Assembly (NCBI GenBank): GCA_947652855.1
Contig: CANTEO010000019.1
Location: forward strand, 1-39,750
Origin: an uncultured Roseburia sp.
GTDB taxonomy: Bacteria; Bacillota; Clostridia; Lachnospirales; Lachnospiraceae
DNA length: 39,750 bases
Direction: 5' to 3'
The notes under the pieces: generated by a model
What the model was told of the DNA's origin: nothing
Databases searched by the model: none
Seen by the model: only the letters and a program-made list of their open reading frames with translations
Shown here: positions 13,909 to 22,990 of the stretch, one piece after another
How positions within the stretch are numbered: the stretch's first letter is position 1
How the letters are laid out: each line of letters begins with the position of its first letter
Position numbers and translations under genes: made by a program

Positions 13909-15361
13909 AGAAGTGTTCCAGTTTCTCAATGCCCTTTTTGATACGCAAAAGGGATTCCTCTTTTCCAAGCAGCTCCATAAGCTCCGTCGCCCCGCCCGGC
14001 GTCGTCTGCTTTCCTGAAACAGCCGTCCGGATCGGCCAGAGCACGTATCCGTTCTTATAGCCCTTTTCCTTTACAAAAGCAGCGACTGCGGCGTACAGCG
14101 CGTCATTTCCATAATCCTCCTGCGCCTCCAACACCGGCAGGATTTCCCGCAGCACGGCAAGCGAAGTCTCCGGCGTCGTCTTCATCTTCTTATGGGCGTA
14201 CAGCGCGACGTCATAGTCCGGCAGCTCCTCAAAAAAATCAATATGCCCCGCAATGTCCGTAAACACCTCAATCCTGCTCTGCACCAAAGCCGCGATCTTT
14301 CGCAAGTCATACGGCTTTGTGACAGCCTCCTTAAGGTACGGCTCGGCCAGCTCATAAAACCGCGCCGGCTCCATGGCCTTTAAGTACTCCCCATTCATCC
14401 ATTTCAGCTTCGTCACGTCAAACACGGCCGGGGACTTGCTCATATGGCGGTAGTCAAACGCCTCCACCAATTCCTGTAAGCTGAAAATCTCTCGGTTGTC
14501 CGTCGGGCTCCAGCCGAGCAGGGCCACAAAATTCACGACGGCCTCCGACAAAAACCCTTGGGCGATCAAGTCCTCATAGGAGGCATGGCCGCTTCGCTTG
14601 CTCAACTTCTGATGCTCCTCGTTGGTAATCAGCGGACAATGCACATATACCGGGACTTCCCATCCAAACGCCTCATAAAGCCTGTTGTACTTAGGGGAGG
14701 ACGATAGATATTCATTCCCCCGGACAATATGGGTAATTCCCATTAAATGGTCGTCCACCACATTTGCAAAATTATACGTCGGATATCCGTCCGACTTAAT
14801 CAAAATCATGTCGTCCAGCTCCGCATTGTCCACTTCAATCCTGCCATAAATCTCATCCTCAAACGCCGTCACGCCTGTCCTGGGGTTATTCTGACGAATC
14901 ACGTAAGGGACGCCTGCGGATAGTTTCTCTTCCACTTCCTCTTTGCTCAAATGCAGGCAATGCTTGTCATAGATCGAAATCTCTTTTCCCGACACCGTCT
15001 CCTTAAGGCCCTCCAGGCGCTCTTTGCCGCAAAAGCAATAGTACGCCTCGCCCTTATCAATGAGCTGCTTCGCATAATCGAAATAAATTCCCTTTTTTTG
15101 GCGCTCACTCTGCACATATGGCCCCACGCCGCCCTCCCGGTCCGGCCCTTCGTCATGTAAAAGCCCCGTCTTTTGCATCGTGCGGTATATAATGTCAAGC
15201 GCCTCCTCCACATAACGCTCCTGGTCTGTGTCCTCAATCCGTAAGATAAAATCGCCGCCCTCGTGCTTTGCAATCAGGTACGCATACAGCGCCGTCCTTA
15301 AATTTCCTATATGCATCCGCCCTGTGGGGCTTGGCGCAAATCGTGTCCTAACGTTTCCCAT
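13889..15361 (-). CDS. gltX: Glutamyl-tRNA synthetase
   Basis: Charges tRNA-Glu, and in Clostridia often also tRNA-Gln before GatCAB transamidation. 490 residues from the ATG at 15361 (MGNVRTRFAPSPTGR), with GGAGGG 5 bases upstream; the frame extends 11 codons further without a start signal. The HIGH motif is HIGN (17-20) and the KMSKS loop is KLSKR (252-256). The zinc site typical of bacterial GltX is kept: CFC (109-111) with CLH (135-137). TDQERY and DDMILIKSDGYPTYNFANV are family signatures. It is the first gene of the run gltX > helicase > nitrilase-fold > winged-helix > helical protein, with overlaps between most neighbours. Confidence 0.96.
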   Translation of the reverse strand: MGNVRTRFAPSPTGRMHIGNLRTALYAYLIAKHEGGDFILRIEDTDQERYVEEALDIIYRTMQKTGLLHDEGPDREGGVGPYVQSERQKKGIYFDYAKQLIDKGEAYYCFCGKERLEGLKETVSGKEISIYDKHCLHLSKEEVEEKLSAGVPYVIRQNNPRTGVTAFEDEIYGRIEVDNAELDDMILIKSDGYPTYNFANVVDDHLMGITHIVRGNEYLSSSPKYNRLYEAFGWEVPVYVHCPLITNEEHQKLSKRSGHASYEDLIAQGFLSEAVVNFVALLGWSPTDNREIFSLQELVEAFDYRHMSKSPAVFDVTKLKWMNGEYLKAMEPARFYELAEPYLKEAVTKPYDLRKIAALVQSRIEVFTDIAGHIDFFEELPDYDVALYAHKKMKTTPETSLAVLREILPVLEAQEDYGNDALYAAVAAFVKEKGYKNGYVLWPIRTAVSGKQTTPGGATELMELLGKEESLLRIKKGIEKLEHFYESESN

Positions 15362-15402
15362 GTTTCCCTCCGTATTCGTATTAAAATGCCTCAATCTTTT
15401 TT

Positions 15403-15431
15403 ATCATACAATATTCTGCAAAAAATGGAAA
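15403..15431 (-). promoter_or_regulatory. Possible gltX promoter
   Basis: Minus-strand TATGAT (complement of 15403-15408) lies 41 bases before the gltX ATG. A weak -35 TTTCCA (complement of 15426-15431) sits 17 bases upstream, in a T-rich context. Only the -10 is persuasive. Confidence 0.35.
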
Positions 15432-15460
15432 CAAGTTTATTGAATTTTTACATTTTCTTT

Positions 15461-15518
15461 TGTCTTGCTTCAAGACAGGGCCGAACCCCTCACAACAAAG
15501 CTGTGAGGGGTTCGGCCC
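15461..15518. terminator. Tandem perfect hairpins between GH84 gene and gltX
   Basis: TGTCTTG (15461-15467) pairs with CAAGACA (15471-15477). Directly next to it, a 17-base arm (15478-15494, GGGCCGAACCCCTCACA) pairs perfectly with 15502-15518 around a 7-base loop. The pair lies 26 bases after the stop of the GH84 gene on the minus strand. Neither hairpin has a good minus-strand T-run, so this may be a transcript-stabilising or factor-assisted end rather than a classical terminator. Confidence 0.55.
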
Positions 15519-15543
15519 CAAAATATTCCTTAGAAAAAACCGC

Positions 15544-18500
15544 TTACTTCTTAATCAGCTTTACCTTTTTCGGCACGCCGCCCGTTTTCAGCATCCTCTG
15601 AAAATCTTTAAATTTCTTCTTCGGAACGGTAATCCTCGCACTGGCATTGATTTTCTGGAACGCATTCTTTTCAATCTTAATCCCAGTCGCTTTTTTCAGG
15701 TCAACCGTCTTTAGTTTGAAACACTGCGCAAACGCCTGCTTGCAGATTTTCTTCACTTTATTGCCTTTGATAATCAATTTCTCCAGCTTCTTGCAGCCTT
15801 TAAACGCATTCGCATTGATCTGCACGACAGTCCAAGTCCTTTTGTCATATTTCACAGTGTTTGAAACCGTGACCGTCTTGATTGTCTTCTTATTCACCGG
15901 GCCTGCCACGGCAACCGTGCCTTTGGCTTCGTCAAGCACCTTATATTTTAAGGTCTTTACTTTGAATTCCGTAATTGGCTTATATCCATCCAATTCCTTC
16001 TGCTTATCCGCCGCAGCCTTTTCATAATCAGCAGCCTCTGTTTTCTTTTTCTGCACATCCGCCTGCTTGACCTGCGACTCATTCTGCTTCTTTTCCGCTT
16101 CCTGATCTTTTGCAGAAGCCTGCTGCAGCAAAGCGTCTTTCTCATCTCCGGCAGATTCCGCTTTCGTCCTAAGCTGATCCGCCTCCGCTTTCGCCACCTT
16201 TGATTCACAAAGGGACTTTGCCGCTTCTTTCTCTGCCAATGCGGCCTCAGCCGCCGATCTCTGCGCATACAGCTTCTGAACCGCAACTTCCAGCCGAAGC
16301 TTTTCTGAACCGCCGGCAGCCGCCTTCCATTTTGCTTCTTCTTGCTGCAGCTGTGACTGAATCGCGCTTAGCGCATTCTTCGCCGCCGTGACATTTTTTT
16401 CCGCAGCCGCCAAATCCTTCTTGGCAGCGTCCACCTTTGCCTGCGCAATTGCCAAAGGCAATTGCTCCTGCTTCTTGTTCGCCTCCGCTTCATATGCGTC
16501 CGCCTCAATTTTTTTGCTCTCCGCAAGGCTCCTCTTATCTGCGGCTAGACTCTGCTTGCCAGGAATCACGCTCTCCTTTTCTTCCGCCTGCGAAAGCAGC
16601 GCGTCACGGTCAGCCCCTGGCTCTTCTGCGGACACTCTAAGGGATTTTGCCTCTGCTTCCGCCACCCTCGCTTCACACTCTGCCTGCAACGCTTCATTCT
16701 CCGCCACGCTCGCTTCCGCAGCCGACCTCTTGGCATAGAGCTTTTGCAGCGTAACTTCCATTTCAAGCTTCTCAACCGGATCGGCAAGCGCAGAAAACGC
16801 CCGTTCCGCGTCGCTCACTTCCTTATTTGCATTTGCAAGCTCACCGTTCGCCGCCGTCAGGGCCGCGCCCGCTTTACTTAAGTCATTCCTGGCGTCTGTC
16901 TCATTCTGCTCCAGCACATCCCCAGGCTCCTTCAACGTGAAGATTTCTGAAATGACAGGAACCACATTGCTCCACTCCAGCTTAATGGCGTCTATATGCT
17001 CCAAATCCTTCGTATAAAATGCCGAAAAGCTCCTGTCTAATTTTCCAATCTGCTTCCAATTCCCGTCGCCCGTATCGACAGACACGACAGCGTTACTGAT
17101 GTTGCTGCCGCTCTGCAGAATATTAATCCTGCCAATCGGCTTCTCATCAGAAAGCTTATAAATTAAAGATCCCTCTTTCGTGCCGTCTGGCTGGAAGGAA
17201 GTCGTCAAATCGCCGTCGATCAGATTCTGAGCCTCAAACCCCCTCTTCTGCACAGCGGTCGTCTCAAATGTCGGGTCATTCACAGCCGGGATGAATTCCC
17301 CTCCATTAATTAAAATTTCATTCAGCTCCACCCAACGATGGCCAAACGGCGCCGTAAAGTACAGACGGATGTATCTTGCTTTCACATTTTCGATATTCGC
17401 GTTCTCGACATAGGCGTATGCGACGTCCACTGAATCATGCACCCAATTTCCGCCCTCGCTCTCAATTGGCTTTGTGTCTTTATCCTCTGCCGAGTTCTCT
17501 TCCCCGTCGCCAATCTCCAGGATATCCGTCCAGGTCTCTCGATCCATAGACGCCTGAATTTTTGCGTCACGCGGATAGTCAATCGCCGTGTCCAGCACAT
17601 ATACCCTAAGGGACTTCAGCTCTATCTCCTGCCCCAGGTCGTATGTCACATAGGAGCCAGCCGCGGGAGTCGAGCAATATTTTGCCTTCGTGGAAAGATC
17701 CCCGTCCATCCAATACTTTGTCGTGCCAAGGGCTCTCGCATCCTCTTGATTAGTCGCGCCGCCAATCGAAGAATCCAACAAATCCATCGCCTTATATTCA
17801 TTCGTCCTCACGATAAACGAGGCGATGCTAAACTCTACCGCTACGTCCGTCTGGTTCATCAGACGGATATAGCGCGCCGCCCCTTTCGCATCCTCTGTCC
17901 AGTCCCTTCGGTTCACGGATTTCTCTAATGCAAGGCTCCCTGTGCCGTCCCCTGTCACCGATATCTCTTTCACGTCATGGATACGGTCAAGCTTCAGCCC
18001 GATATACTCGTTTGGCTGCAGCGTAAGGTTTTGAGCCGGATTCATCTGAAAGACGTCCGTCTTGAAGTCCACGCTCAGGGAATCTATCTGCGCATTCGTA
18101 TAAATCCTTTCATCCCTGCCGCCCGCATCTACGTAAGAATACACGGAAAACTCTGAAAACTTCACCCACTTATTGACTCTTTCATCATTCACAAGCCGGA
18201 CATACCGCGCATTGACCCCTTTCAGATTCACCATATAAGTATCTGTGCCAGACGCGTCTCCCGTGTGGGAATCCAGATCCGTCCACTCGCTCCCATCCGC
18301 AGAATAAGACAGATGATATTTCACCCATTTGTCCCCGTCACCGGCGCCGACCAGCGCACGCACCGCTCCCACGGGCTTTGCAGAGCCTAAGTCAAGCTCA
18401 ATATAATCCCCGACAATGCTGGCGTCCTCAGCGCCTTCCCGCTTTCCAGTGTTGAACCAGGCATAGGTATTGTCTTTCCCATCGGTCAGCTTATCGCCCG

Positions 18501-20583
18501 TATTGTCCTGATAAAAAGACCATCCGTCAACAAATCCAAGCGTCCCTTCATATTTTTGAGCCTCTCCGCCTTCGCCATATTCCGGATTCACGATCGGAAG
18601 CACCAAATCGGCAATGCGCTTCATAACCGCATCCGTAAACGGCTGAATATACTTTCTGCCTGCCTGAGCCATCAATGTCCCGGCATTATAATAGGCAAAG
18701 CCATACGTCTTGGAGCGGTCATACATCGCCTGCGCATTGGAATAATATGCCCAAATGCTGCTCTTGTCGTCTGTAATGCCCGCCTTAACCGCATCCATCA
18801 AATACACATCCGCCTGCGTCATGTCCCGCAGGCAGCTTAGGAACGGCGTCATTTGAGACGCCATCCGACGATTTGTCCCACTCTGCATATAAAACTCAGC
18901 CGCGTCACAAATCTTTTGAAATTCTGCTTTCAGCCGATCCGCATCGGCAGCCGTAGCCGTCCCTCCTGACAGCTTTGAGGAAAATTCATCCAGAAGCGGC
19001 TTTAACTCTACGGACTCCTCAAACGGCCCCTGCTTACCAGCGCTGCCCTGATCCGCGGATTGGGCGATCTGATGCTTTGCGACTTCCCGTAAGGCGTTGG
19101 ATGAATCGGACTCAATCGGCGTCATATGGTCAATATATTTAAAGGCGTCATCCCACGCCTGATCGCCTTCCTCGGCGCTCTCCCAGAGCTTCCAGCAATA
19201 ATCCGCGGCTGTAAAAATGCCGACTTTGGAAGGCTCTGACTCCTGAATCGGATTTAACACAATCCCCTCATAGCTTCCAGGCTCCACGCCTGTATTCAGG
19301 ATATAATTATGGCCGCCCATAATCTGGCTGTTTTTGGTATTGTCATTGCACGGCCAGTTCACCCACATATACGGGTAGCGCCCTTTGCCATTCCCATTCA
19401 GCCCATTAAAGAAATCATCCGAAAACTGCTTCGTGACCTTTCCCCAAATCCTTCCGCCAGTCACTAAAATATGTATTTTCTCACTCACGCCTTCGCTAAT
19501 GGTTGTCATTTTTGCATCCGTCGTAGCCATATAGCACGTCGGGCAGTACAGGATATCCGTCTTCAAATCCGGAATTTCCATTTTCAGCTCCTCCAGCCAT
19601 GCCTGCATGTCATTCAGAAACCTCACCATACGCTCTGCCGTCTCTCCAGTCGCGTCATCCTCCAAAATTGCGATCTGGCGCACCCCGGCCTTTCGGATCA
19701 CCTGCTCAAACTTATCCTGAACCGCCTTCAGCTCCGCGTCATATGCGTTGTCCGACAAATCAACGGCATTATTCATAAACGGATGCAGCGCATACACGAA
19801 AAAGCATTTGCTTTCATTTCCCGCCTTCGCCAGATCCGCGATCTTTTGAATGCTTTCCTCGCTTTTTGGATCGGTCTCATCATATAAATCACGCCATCTG
19901 CGGTTATGCAGCGGGTCATCCTTCGGCGCGTAAATGTACTGGTTCATCTTAATCTCACTGCCGTACTGCATCAGGTCGATACGGTCCTCATTCGACCACG
20001 GGTTTCCATAATACCCCTCAATGAACCCCCGGAACTCAATCTGCCCATAATCCTTCAGCGTCAGGTTCCGAACGCTCTTTCCCTCCAGCTGCTCAAAAAT
20101 GCGCTTTAACGTCGTTACGCCATAATAAGACGCATCCACATCTTCGCCCAGGATCACGACCGTCCCGTTTGAAATCCATACGGCATACGCGTCATAATGG
20201 TTCGCTCCGTTAAAAAACTCTGCGTCCACGCCAATCTGCGCGCTGTATGCGTCCGCCGCGTCCCCGGAGCCATACACGCCCACAATCAGCTTCGTGTTCG
20301 ACGCCGCCTGAGCCGCGCTCTGCTTTAAGCCCAACACGCCAAGCGCGTCCTCTACCCTTTTCTTCGTGTAGCCGTCAATGGAATCGCCGTACGTCACGTC
20401 AACCTGATCCGTCAGGCTTGTCGTCCCCGCCGCATATTCCACGCTTTGCGGCGTAGGGTAGATCTCATACTCGCCTTTTCCCTCCGCAGTCCCGGCAAAA
20501 GCCGGAACGCAAAACGTCAGCAAAAACGCCAGCAACCCTAAAAAACGAACAATATGTCTTTTCTGGCCTCTACAAGTGTCCAT
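15544..20583 (-). CDS. Secreted GH84 beta-N-acetylglucosaminidase, multidomain (NagH/NagJ-like)
   Basis: GH84 enzymes (hyaluronidase/O-GlcNAcase type, such as clostridial NagJ) hydrolyse beta-linked GlcNAc by substrate assistance. The ATG at 20583 (MDTCRGQKRH) follows GGAGGAGG; 1679 residues. Residues 1-30 are a signal peptide (VPAFA-G); about 38-180 the N-terminal domain; about 185-480 the barrel (FRGFIEGYYGNPWS, and catalytic Asp309-Asp310 in AILEDDATG); about 490-660 helical. Three or four beta-sandwich modules follow, of which about 685-815, 945-1095 and 1105-1218 resemble F5/8 type C (CBM32) domains (ARYVRLVNDERVNKWVKFSE). Residues about 1222-1535 are an Ala-rich coiled coil with two copies of a 105-residue repeat; about 1537-1679 is a BspA-like leucine-rich module. 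No LPxTG. Likely acts on host mucin or glycosaminoglycans. It is monocistronic with a strong promoter. Confidence 0.93.
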   Translation of the reverse strand: MDTCRGQKRHIVRFLGLLAFLLTFCVPAFAGTAEGKGEYEIYPTPQSVEYAAGTTSLTDQVDVTYGDSIDGYTKKRVEDALGVLGLKQSAAQAASNTKLIVGVYGSGDAADAYSAQIGVDAEFFNGANHYDAYAVWISNGTVVILGEDVDASYYGVTTLKRIFEQLEGKSVRNLTLKDYGQIEFRGFIEGYYGNPWSNEDRIDLMQYGSEIKMNQYIYAPKDDPLHNRRWRDLYDETDPKSEESIQKIADLAKAGNESKCFFVYALHPFMNNAVDLSDNAYDAELKAVQDKFEQVIRKAGVRQIAILEDDATGETAERMVRFLNDMQAWLEELKMEIPDLKTDILYCPTCYMATTDAKMTTISEGVSEKIHILVTGGRIWGKVTKQFSDDFFNGLNGNGKGRYPYMWVNWPCNDNTKNSQIMGGHNYILNTGVEPGSYEGIVLNPIQESEPSKVGIFTAADYCWKLWESAEEGDQAWDDAFKYIDHMTPIESDSSNALREVAKHQIAQSADQGSAGKQGPFEESVELKPLLDEFSSKLSGGTATAADADRLKAEFQKICDAAEFYMQSGTNRRMASQMTPFLSCLRDMTQADVYLMDAVKAGITDDKSSIWAYYSNAQAMYDRSKTYGFAYYNAGTLMAQAGRKYIQPFTDAVMKRIADLVLPIVNPEYGEGGEAQKYEGTLGFVDGWSFYQDNTGDKLTDGKDNTYAWFNTGKREGAEDASIVGDYIELDLGSAKPVGAVRALVGAGDGDKWVKYHLSYSADGSEWTDLDSHTGDASGTDTYMVNLKGVNARYVRLVNDERVNKWVKFSEFSVYSYVDAGGRDERIYTNAQIDSLSVDFKTDVFQMNPAQNLTLQPNEYIGLKLDRIHDVKEISVTGDGTGSLALEKSVNRRDWTEDAKGAARYIRLMNQTDVAVEFSIASFIVRTNEYKAMDLLDSSIGGATNQEDARALGTTKYWMDGDLSTKAKYCSTPAAGSYVTYDLGQEIELKSLRVYVLDTAIDYPRDAKIQASMDRETWTDILEIGDGEENSAEDKDTKPIESEGGNWVHDSVDVAYAYVENANIENVKARYIRLYFTAPFGHRWVELNEILINGGEFIPAVNDPTFETTAVQKRGFEAQNLIDGDLTTSFQPDGTKEGSLIYKLSDEKPIGRINILQSGSNISNAVVSVDTGDGNWKQIGKLDRSFSAFYTKDLEHIDAIKLEWSNVVPVISEIFTLKEPGDVLEQNETDARNDLSKAGAALTAANGELANANKEVSDAERAFSALADPVEKLEMEVTLQKLYAKRSAAEASVAENEALQAECEARVAEAEAKSLRVSAEEPGADRDALLSQAEEKESVIPGKQSLAADKRSLAESKKIEADAYEAEANKKQEQLPLAIAQAKVDAAKKDLAAAEKNVTAAKNALSAIQSQLQQEEAKWKAAAGGSEKLRLEVAVQKLYAQRSAAEAALAEKEAAKSLCESKVAKAEADQLRTKAESAGDEKDALLQQASAKDQEAEKKQNESQVKQADVQKKKTEAADYEKAAADKQKELDGYKPITEFKVKTLKYKVLDEAKGTVAVAGPVNKKTIKTVTVSNTVKYDKRTWTVVQINANAFKGCKKLEKLIIKGNKVKKICKQAFAQCFKLKTVDLKKATGIKIEKNAFQKINASARITVPKKKFKDFQRMLKTGGVPKKVKLIKK
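15991..16773 (-). repeat. Two 105-residue coiled-coil repeats in GH84 protein
   Basis: Residues 1271-1375 (DNA 16459-16773) and 1427-1531 (DNA 15991-16305) are clear copies with a 156-residue period. They align over EKLEMEVTLQKLYAKRSAAE versus EKLRLEVAVQKLYAQRSAAE. Between them the stretch AAEKNVTAAKN closely matches AAEQNVTAAKN in the GH20 protein. The copies have diverged at most positions, so duplication is not recent. They probably form a long rod that spaces the enzyme from the cell surface. Confidence 0.8.
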
Positions 20584-20662
20584 CTCACTTCCTCCTCCTT
20601 CATAAATGCGCCTGTCAGGACTGCTCCCCACAGCGCTCTAAAAACAAATGAAATATGGTTTA

Positions 20663-20691
20663 ATTATAACAATATTCCCATGTAGCGTCAA
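20663..20691 (-). promoter_or_regulatory. Strong SigA promoter of GH84 gene
   Basis: Minus-strand TTGACG (complement of 20686-20691), a 17-base spacer and TATAAT (complement of 20663-20668) are nearly consensus. The start codon is 80 bases downstream of the -10, leaving a leader of about 70 bases. Confidence 0.8.
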
Positions 20692-20752
20692 CTTTTTTTA
20701 TTCATATTGCACAGACGCATATATGCTTTATGCTCTTAGCAGCTTTAATTAG

Positions 20753-20781
20753 TTACAATTGCGCCCGTTCCATGCTATAAT
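20753..20781 (+). promoter_or_regulatory. Extended -10 promoter of metallophosphoesterase gene
   Basis: TTACAA (20753-20758), a 17-base spacer and TATAAT (20776-20781), preceded by TGC, form an extended -10 promoter. It lies 41 bases before the ATG at 20822, divergent from the GH84 promoter. Confidence 0.7.
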
Positions 20782-20821
20782 GCGTACATTGTTTTTTATC
20801 TGCAAAAGGAGGCTTGCGACT

Positions 20822-21937
20822 ATGTTAAACTATCTCATTCTTCTCATCGCGCTCATTCTCTTTTTGGGCGTCTATGCATTTTTCCGCATCCGTCGGCTGC
20901 TTTGCTTTTACGGGGCCGACGCAACAAGCAAAAAAACAATTGCCGCCAGCGTCCTGCTTGCGGCGGGGACTGCGTTCCTCTGCCTGAATTTATTCCGAAC
21001 AGTCGGAATCCTCACGCTGCACGCCGTAGTCTGCTCCCTCATTTTGGATATCGCGGCATGGCCCCTTGCAGCCCGATTCAGGAAAAAAGAAGGAAAGTGG
21101 GCCTGGGATCTAACCGGCAGGCTCTATCAAAGCGGAATCCTTCCGCTTTTGCTCACCGCCGGCGCCTTCGCCTACGGCTCTTTCAACATGAATCACATTC
21201 AAAAGACGCAGTACCAGATTCCGACCAGCCAGCTGACCGACGATTACAGGATCGTCCTCCTTACGGACGTTCACTACGGCTCTGTGCAAAACGAAAACGT
21301 ATTAAAAAGCACGCTGGAGGAAATCAACGCGCAGCGCCCGGATTTCGTGATCCTTGGCGGCGACATTGTCGAGGAAGGGACGTCGAAAGAAAAAATGCAG
21401 GAAATATTTCATCTGCTCGGCAGCCTTGAGAATCAATATGGCATTTTCTATATCTACGGAAATCACGACAGGCAGCCTTACACAAGACGGCGGACATATA
21501 CAGATGAAGAGCTTTCACAGGCAATCCATGACAGCGGCATACAAATTTTAGAGGACGCCTCGGTCAAAATCGGGACGGAAATCATCCTGGCCGGAAGAGG
21601 GGACGCAGCCTGGGGCGCGACAAAAAAGCGCGCTTCGGTCAAAGAAATCCTAAACGGCGCCGACCCAAACGCCTATCTGATTATGGCGGACCACCAACCC
21701 ATTGAAGCAAAAGAAAACAGCGGGCAAGGCGTTGACCTTTTGCTTTCCGGCCATACGCACGGGGGACAAATCTGGCCGACAGGCATACTCTCGGAGCTTA
21801 TGGGCACATTAAATTATGGAGCCTATAAACAGGACGGATGCACCGTAATCGTCTCCTCCGGGACGGCGGGATGGGCCTATTCCATACGCACCGGGGCGCA
21901 TTGCGAATATGTCGTCGTAGATCTCAAAAGCAAATAA
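20822..21937 (+). CDS. Membrane-anchored metallophosphoesterase (YkuE/YaeI-like)
   Basis: A calcineurin-like phosphoesterase with N-terminal membrane helices. The ATG at 20822 follows AAAGGAGG; 371 residues. Hydrophobic spans at about 2-20, 40-58, 62-82 and 105-120 put the C-terminal domain next to the membrane. The dinuclear metal motifs are complete: LLTDVHYG (147-153), GGDIV (179-183), GNHD (213-216), then ADHQP and LSGHTHGGQIW. YaeI/LpxH-like relatives act on phospholipids or nucleotide-lipid pyrophosphates, but the substrate of the Gram-positive members is unknown. It has its own promoter, and 66 bases separate it from the ABC transporter genes, which may be read through. Confidence 0.9.
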   Translation: MLNYLILLIALILFLGVYAFFRIRRLLCFYGADATSKKTIAASVLLAAGTAFLCLNLFRTVGILTLHAVVCSLILDIAAWPLAARFRKKEGKWAWDLTGRLYQSGILPLLLTAGAFAYGSFNMNHIQKTQYQIPTSQLTDDYRIVLLTDVHYGSVQNENVLKSTLEEINAQRPDFVILGGDIVEEGTSKEKMQEIFHLLGSLENQYGIFYIYGNHDRQPYTRRRTYTDEELSQAIHDSGIQILEDASVKIGTEIILAGRGDAAWGATKKRASVKEILNGADPNAYLIMADHQPIEAKENSGQGVDLLLSGHTHGGQIWPTGILSELMGTLNYGAYKQDGCTVIVSSGTAGWAYSIRTGAHCEYVVVDLKSK

Positions 21938-22003
21938 TTCTTCTGTTCGATGGTATGTTTGCATAAAAAACTGCAAATAATGAAGGCAACAGGAGGATCC
22001 ATC

Positions 22004-22990
22004 ATGAAACTATCATCCCGAAAGAAAATGCTATGCCTGACGCTCGCCCTGCTGCCTGGCCTGTTTGGCTGCGGGGCAGACGGCGCCGACAATGAGACGC
22101 CGGCCGTCAGGATCGCTTATTTCCCAAACATGATCCATACACAGGCTCTCGTCATGAAACGCCTGGGAAAGCTCGAAGACGCCTGGGAGGGCCGCTGCGA
22201 CGTCACATGGACGTCATTTAACGCCGGCCCGGCAGAAATTGAGGCCATTTTTGCAGGGGAAATTGACATTGGCTATATGGGGCCGATCCCGGCAGTCAAT
22301 GCAAACGTAAAATCCGGCGGCGACGTAAAGGTCATTTCCGGCGCGACAAACGCCGGCGCCATGCTTTTAACGCAAAAAAATTCCGGCATCACTTCCCCCA
22401 AAGACCTGACCGGAAAAAAAATTGCCGTCCCACAGATTGGAAACACTCAGCATCTTTGCCTGCTTGGCATTTTAAAAGAAAACGGCCTTAGCGCAGATGA
22501 CGTGACAATCGCCGCAAGCTCAAACGCAGACATCGCAAACCTAATGGCAAACGGCAGCATAGACGCCGCGGCCGTCCCGGAGCCTTGGGGGACGCTCATG
22601 CAAAAAAGCAAAACCGCAGACGTGCTTTTGGACAATGACGAGCTGTTCTTAAACGGCGACTATCCTTCCGCGCTTGTCGTCGCCAGCAAGGATTTCATCG
22701 AGGCGCATCCTGACCTTGTCACGGATTTTTTAAAGCTGCACGAAGAGGCTACGCTTCTGATCAATGAAAAGCCCGATGAGATGCTTGAAATTGTAAATGA
22801 GGAAATCCAAAGCGCCACGGGAAAAGCCTTGGAGGAAGATGTATTAAAAGAAGCGTTTACGCATATAAAGGCGACGTATGAAATCAATAAAGACGCTGTC
22901 ATGGCCTTTGCGGCCCTAAGCAAAGAAGAAGGATTCATCAGCGAAATACCGGAGGAACGCAATGTATTTGACACTGAATTCGGTCAATAA
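22004..22990 (+). CDS. ABC transporter substrate-binding lipoprotein (SsuA/TauA/NrtA-like)
   Basis: The binding protein of a sulfonate/taurine/nitrate-type importer. The ATG at 22004 follows AGGAGG. A lipoprotein signal ends at the lipobox LFGC with Cys23, so it is anchored on the outer face of the membrane. The NMT1/THI5-like fold is seen in VRIAYFPNMIHTQA, IDIGYMGPIPAVNA, DLTGKKIAVPQIGNTQH and AAAVPEPWGTLM. At 328 residues it has normal length. Its last 29 bases overlap the ATPase gene. The ligand cannot be read from sequence; aliphatic sulfonates, nitrate or a pyrimidine/thiamine precursor are all possible in this family. Confidence 0.9.
   Translation: MKLSSRKKMLCLTLALLPGLFGCGADGADNETPAVRIAYFPNMIHTQALVMKRLGKLEDAWEGRCDVTWTSFNAGPAEIEAIFAGEIDIGYMGPIPAVNANVKSGGDVKVISGATNAGAMLLTQKNSGITSPKDLTGKKIAVPQIGNTQHLCLLGILKENGLSADDVTIAASSNADIANLMANGSIDAAAVPEPWGTLMQKSKTADVLLDNDELFLNGDYPSALVVASKDFIEAHPDLVTDFLKLHEEATLLINEKPDEMLEIVNEEIQSATGKALEEDVLKEAFTHIKATYEINKDAVMAFAALSKEEGFISEIPEERNVFDTEFGQ

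Noticed and set aside
21938..22003. Riboswitch or separate promoter before the ABC transporter
   Set aside because: The 66-base gap is too short for a riboswitch, and its -10/-35 candidates are poor; read-through from the metallophosphoesterase gene is as likely.
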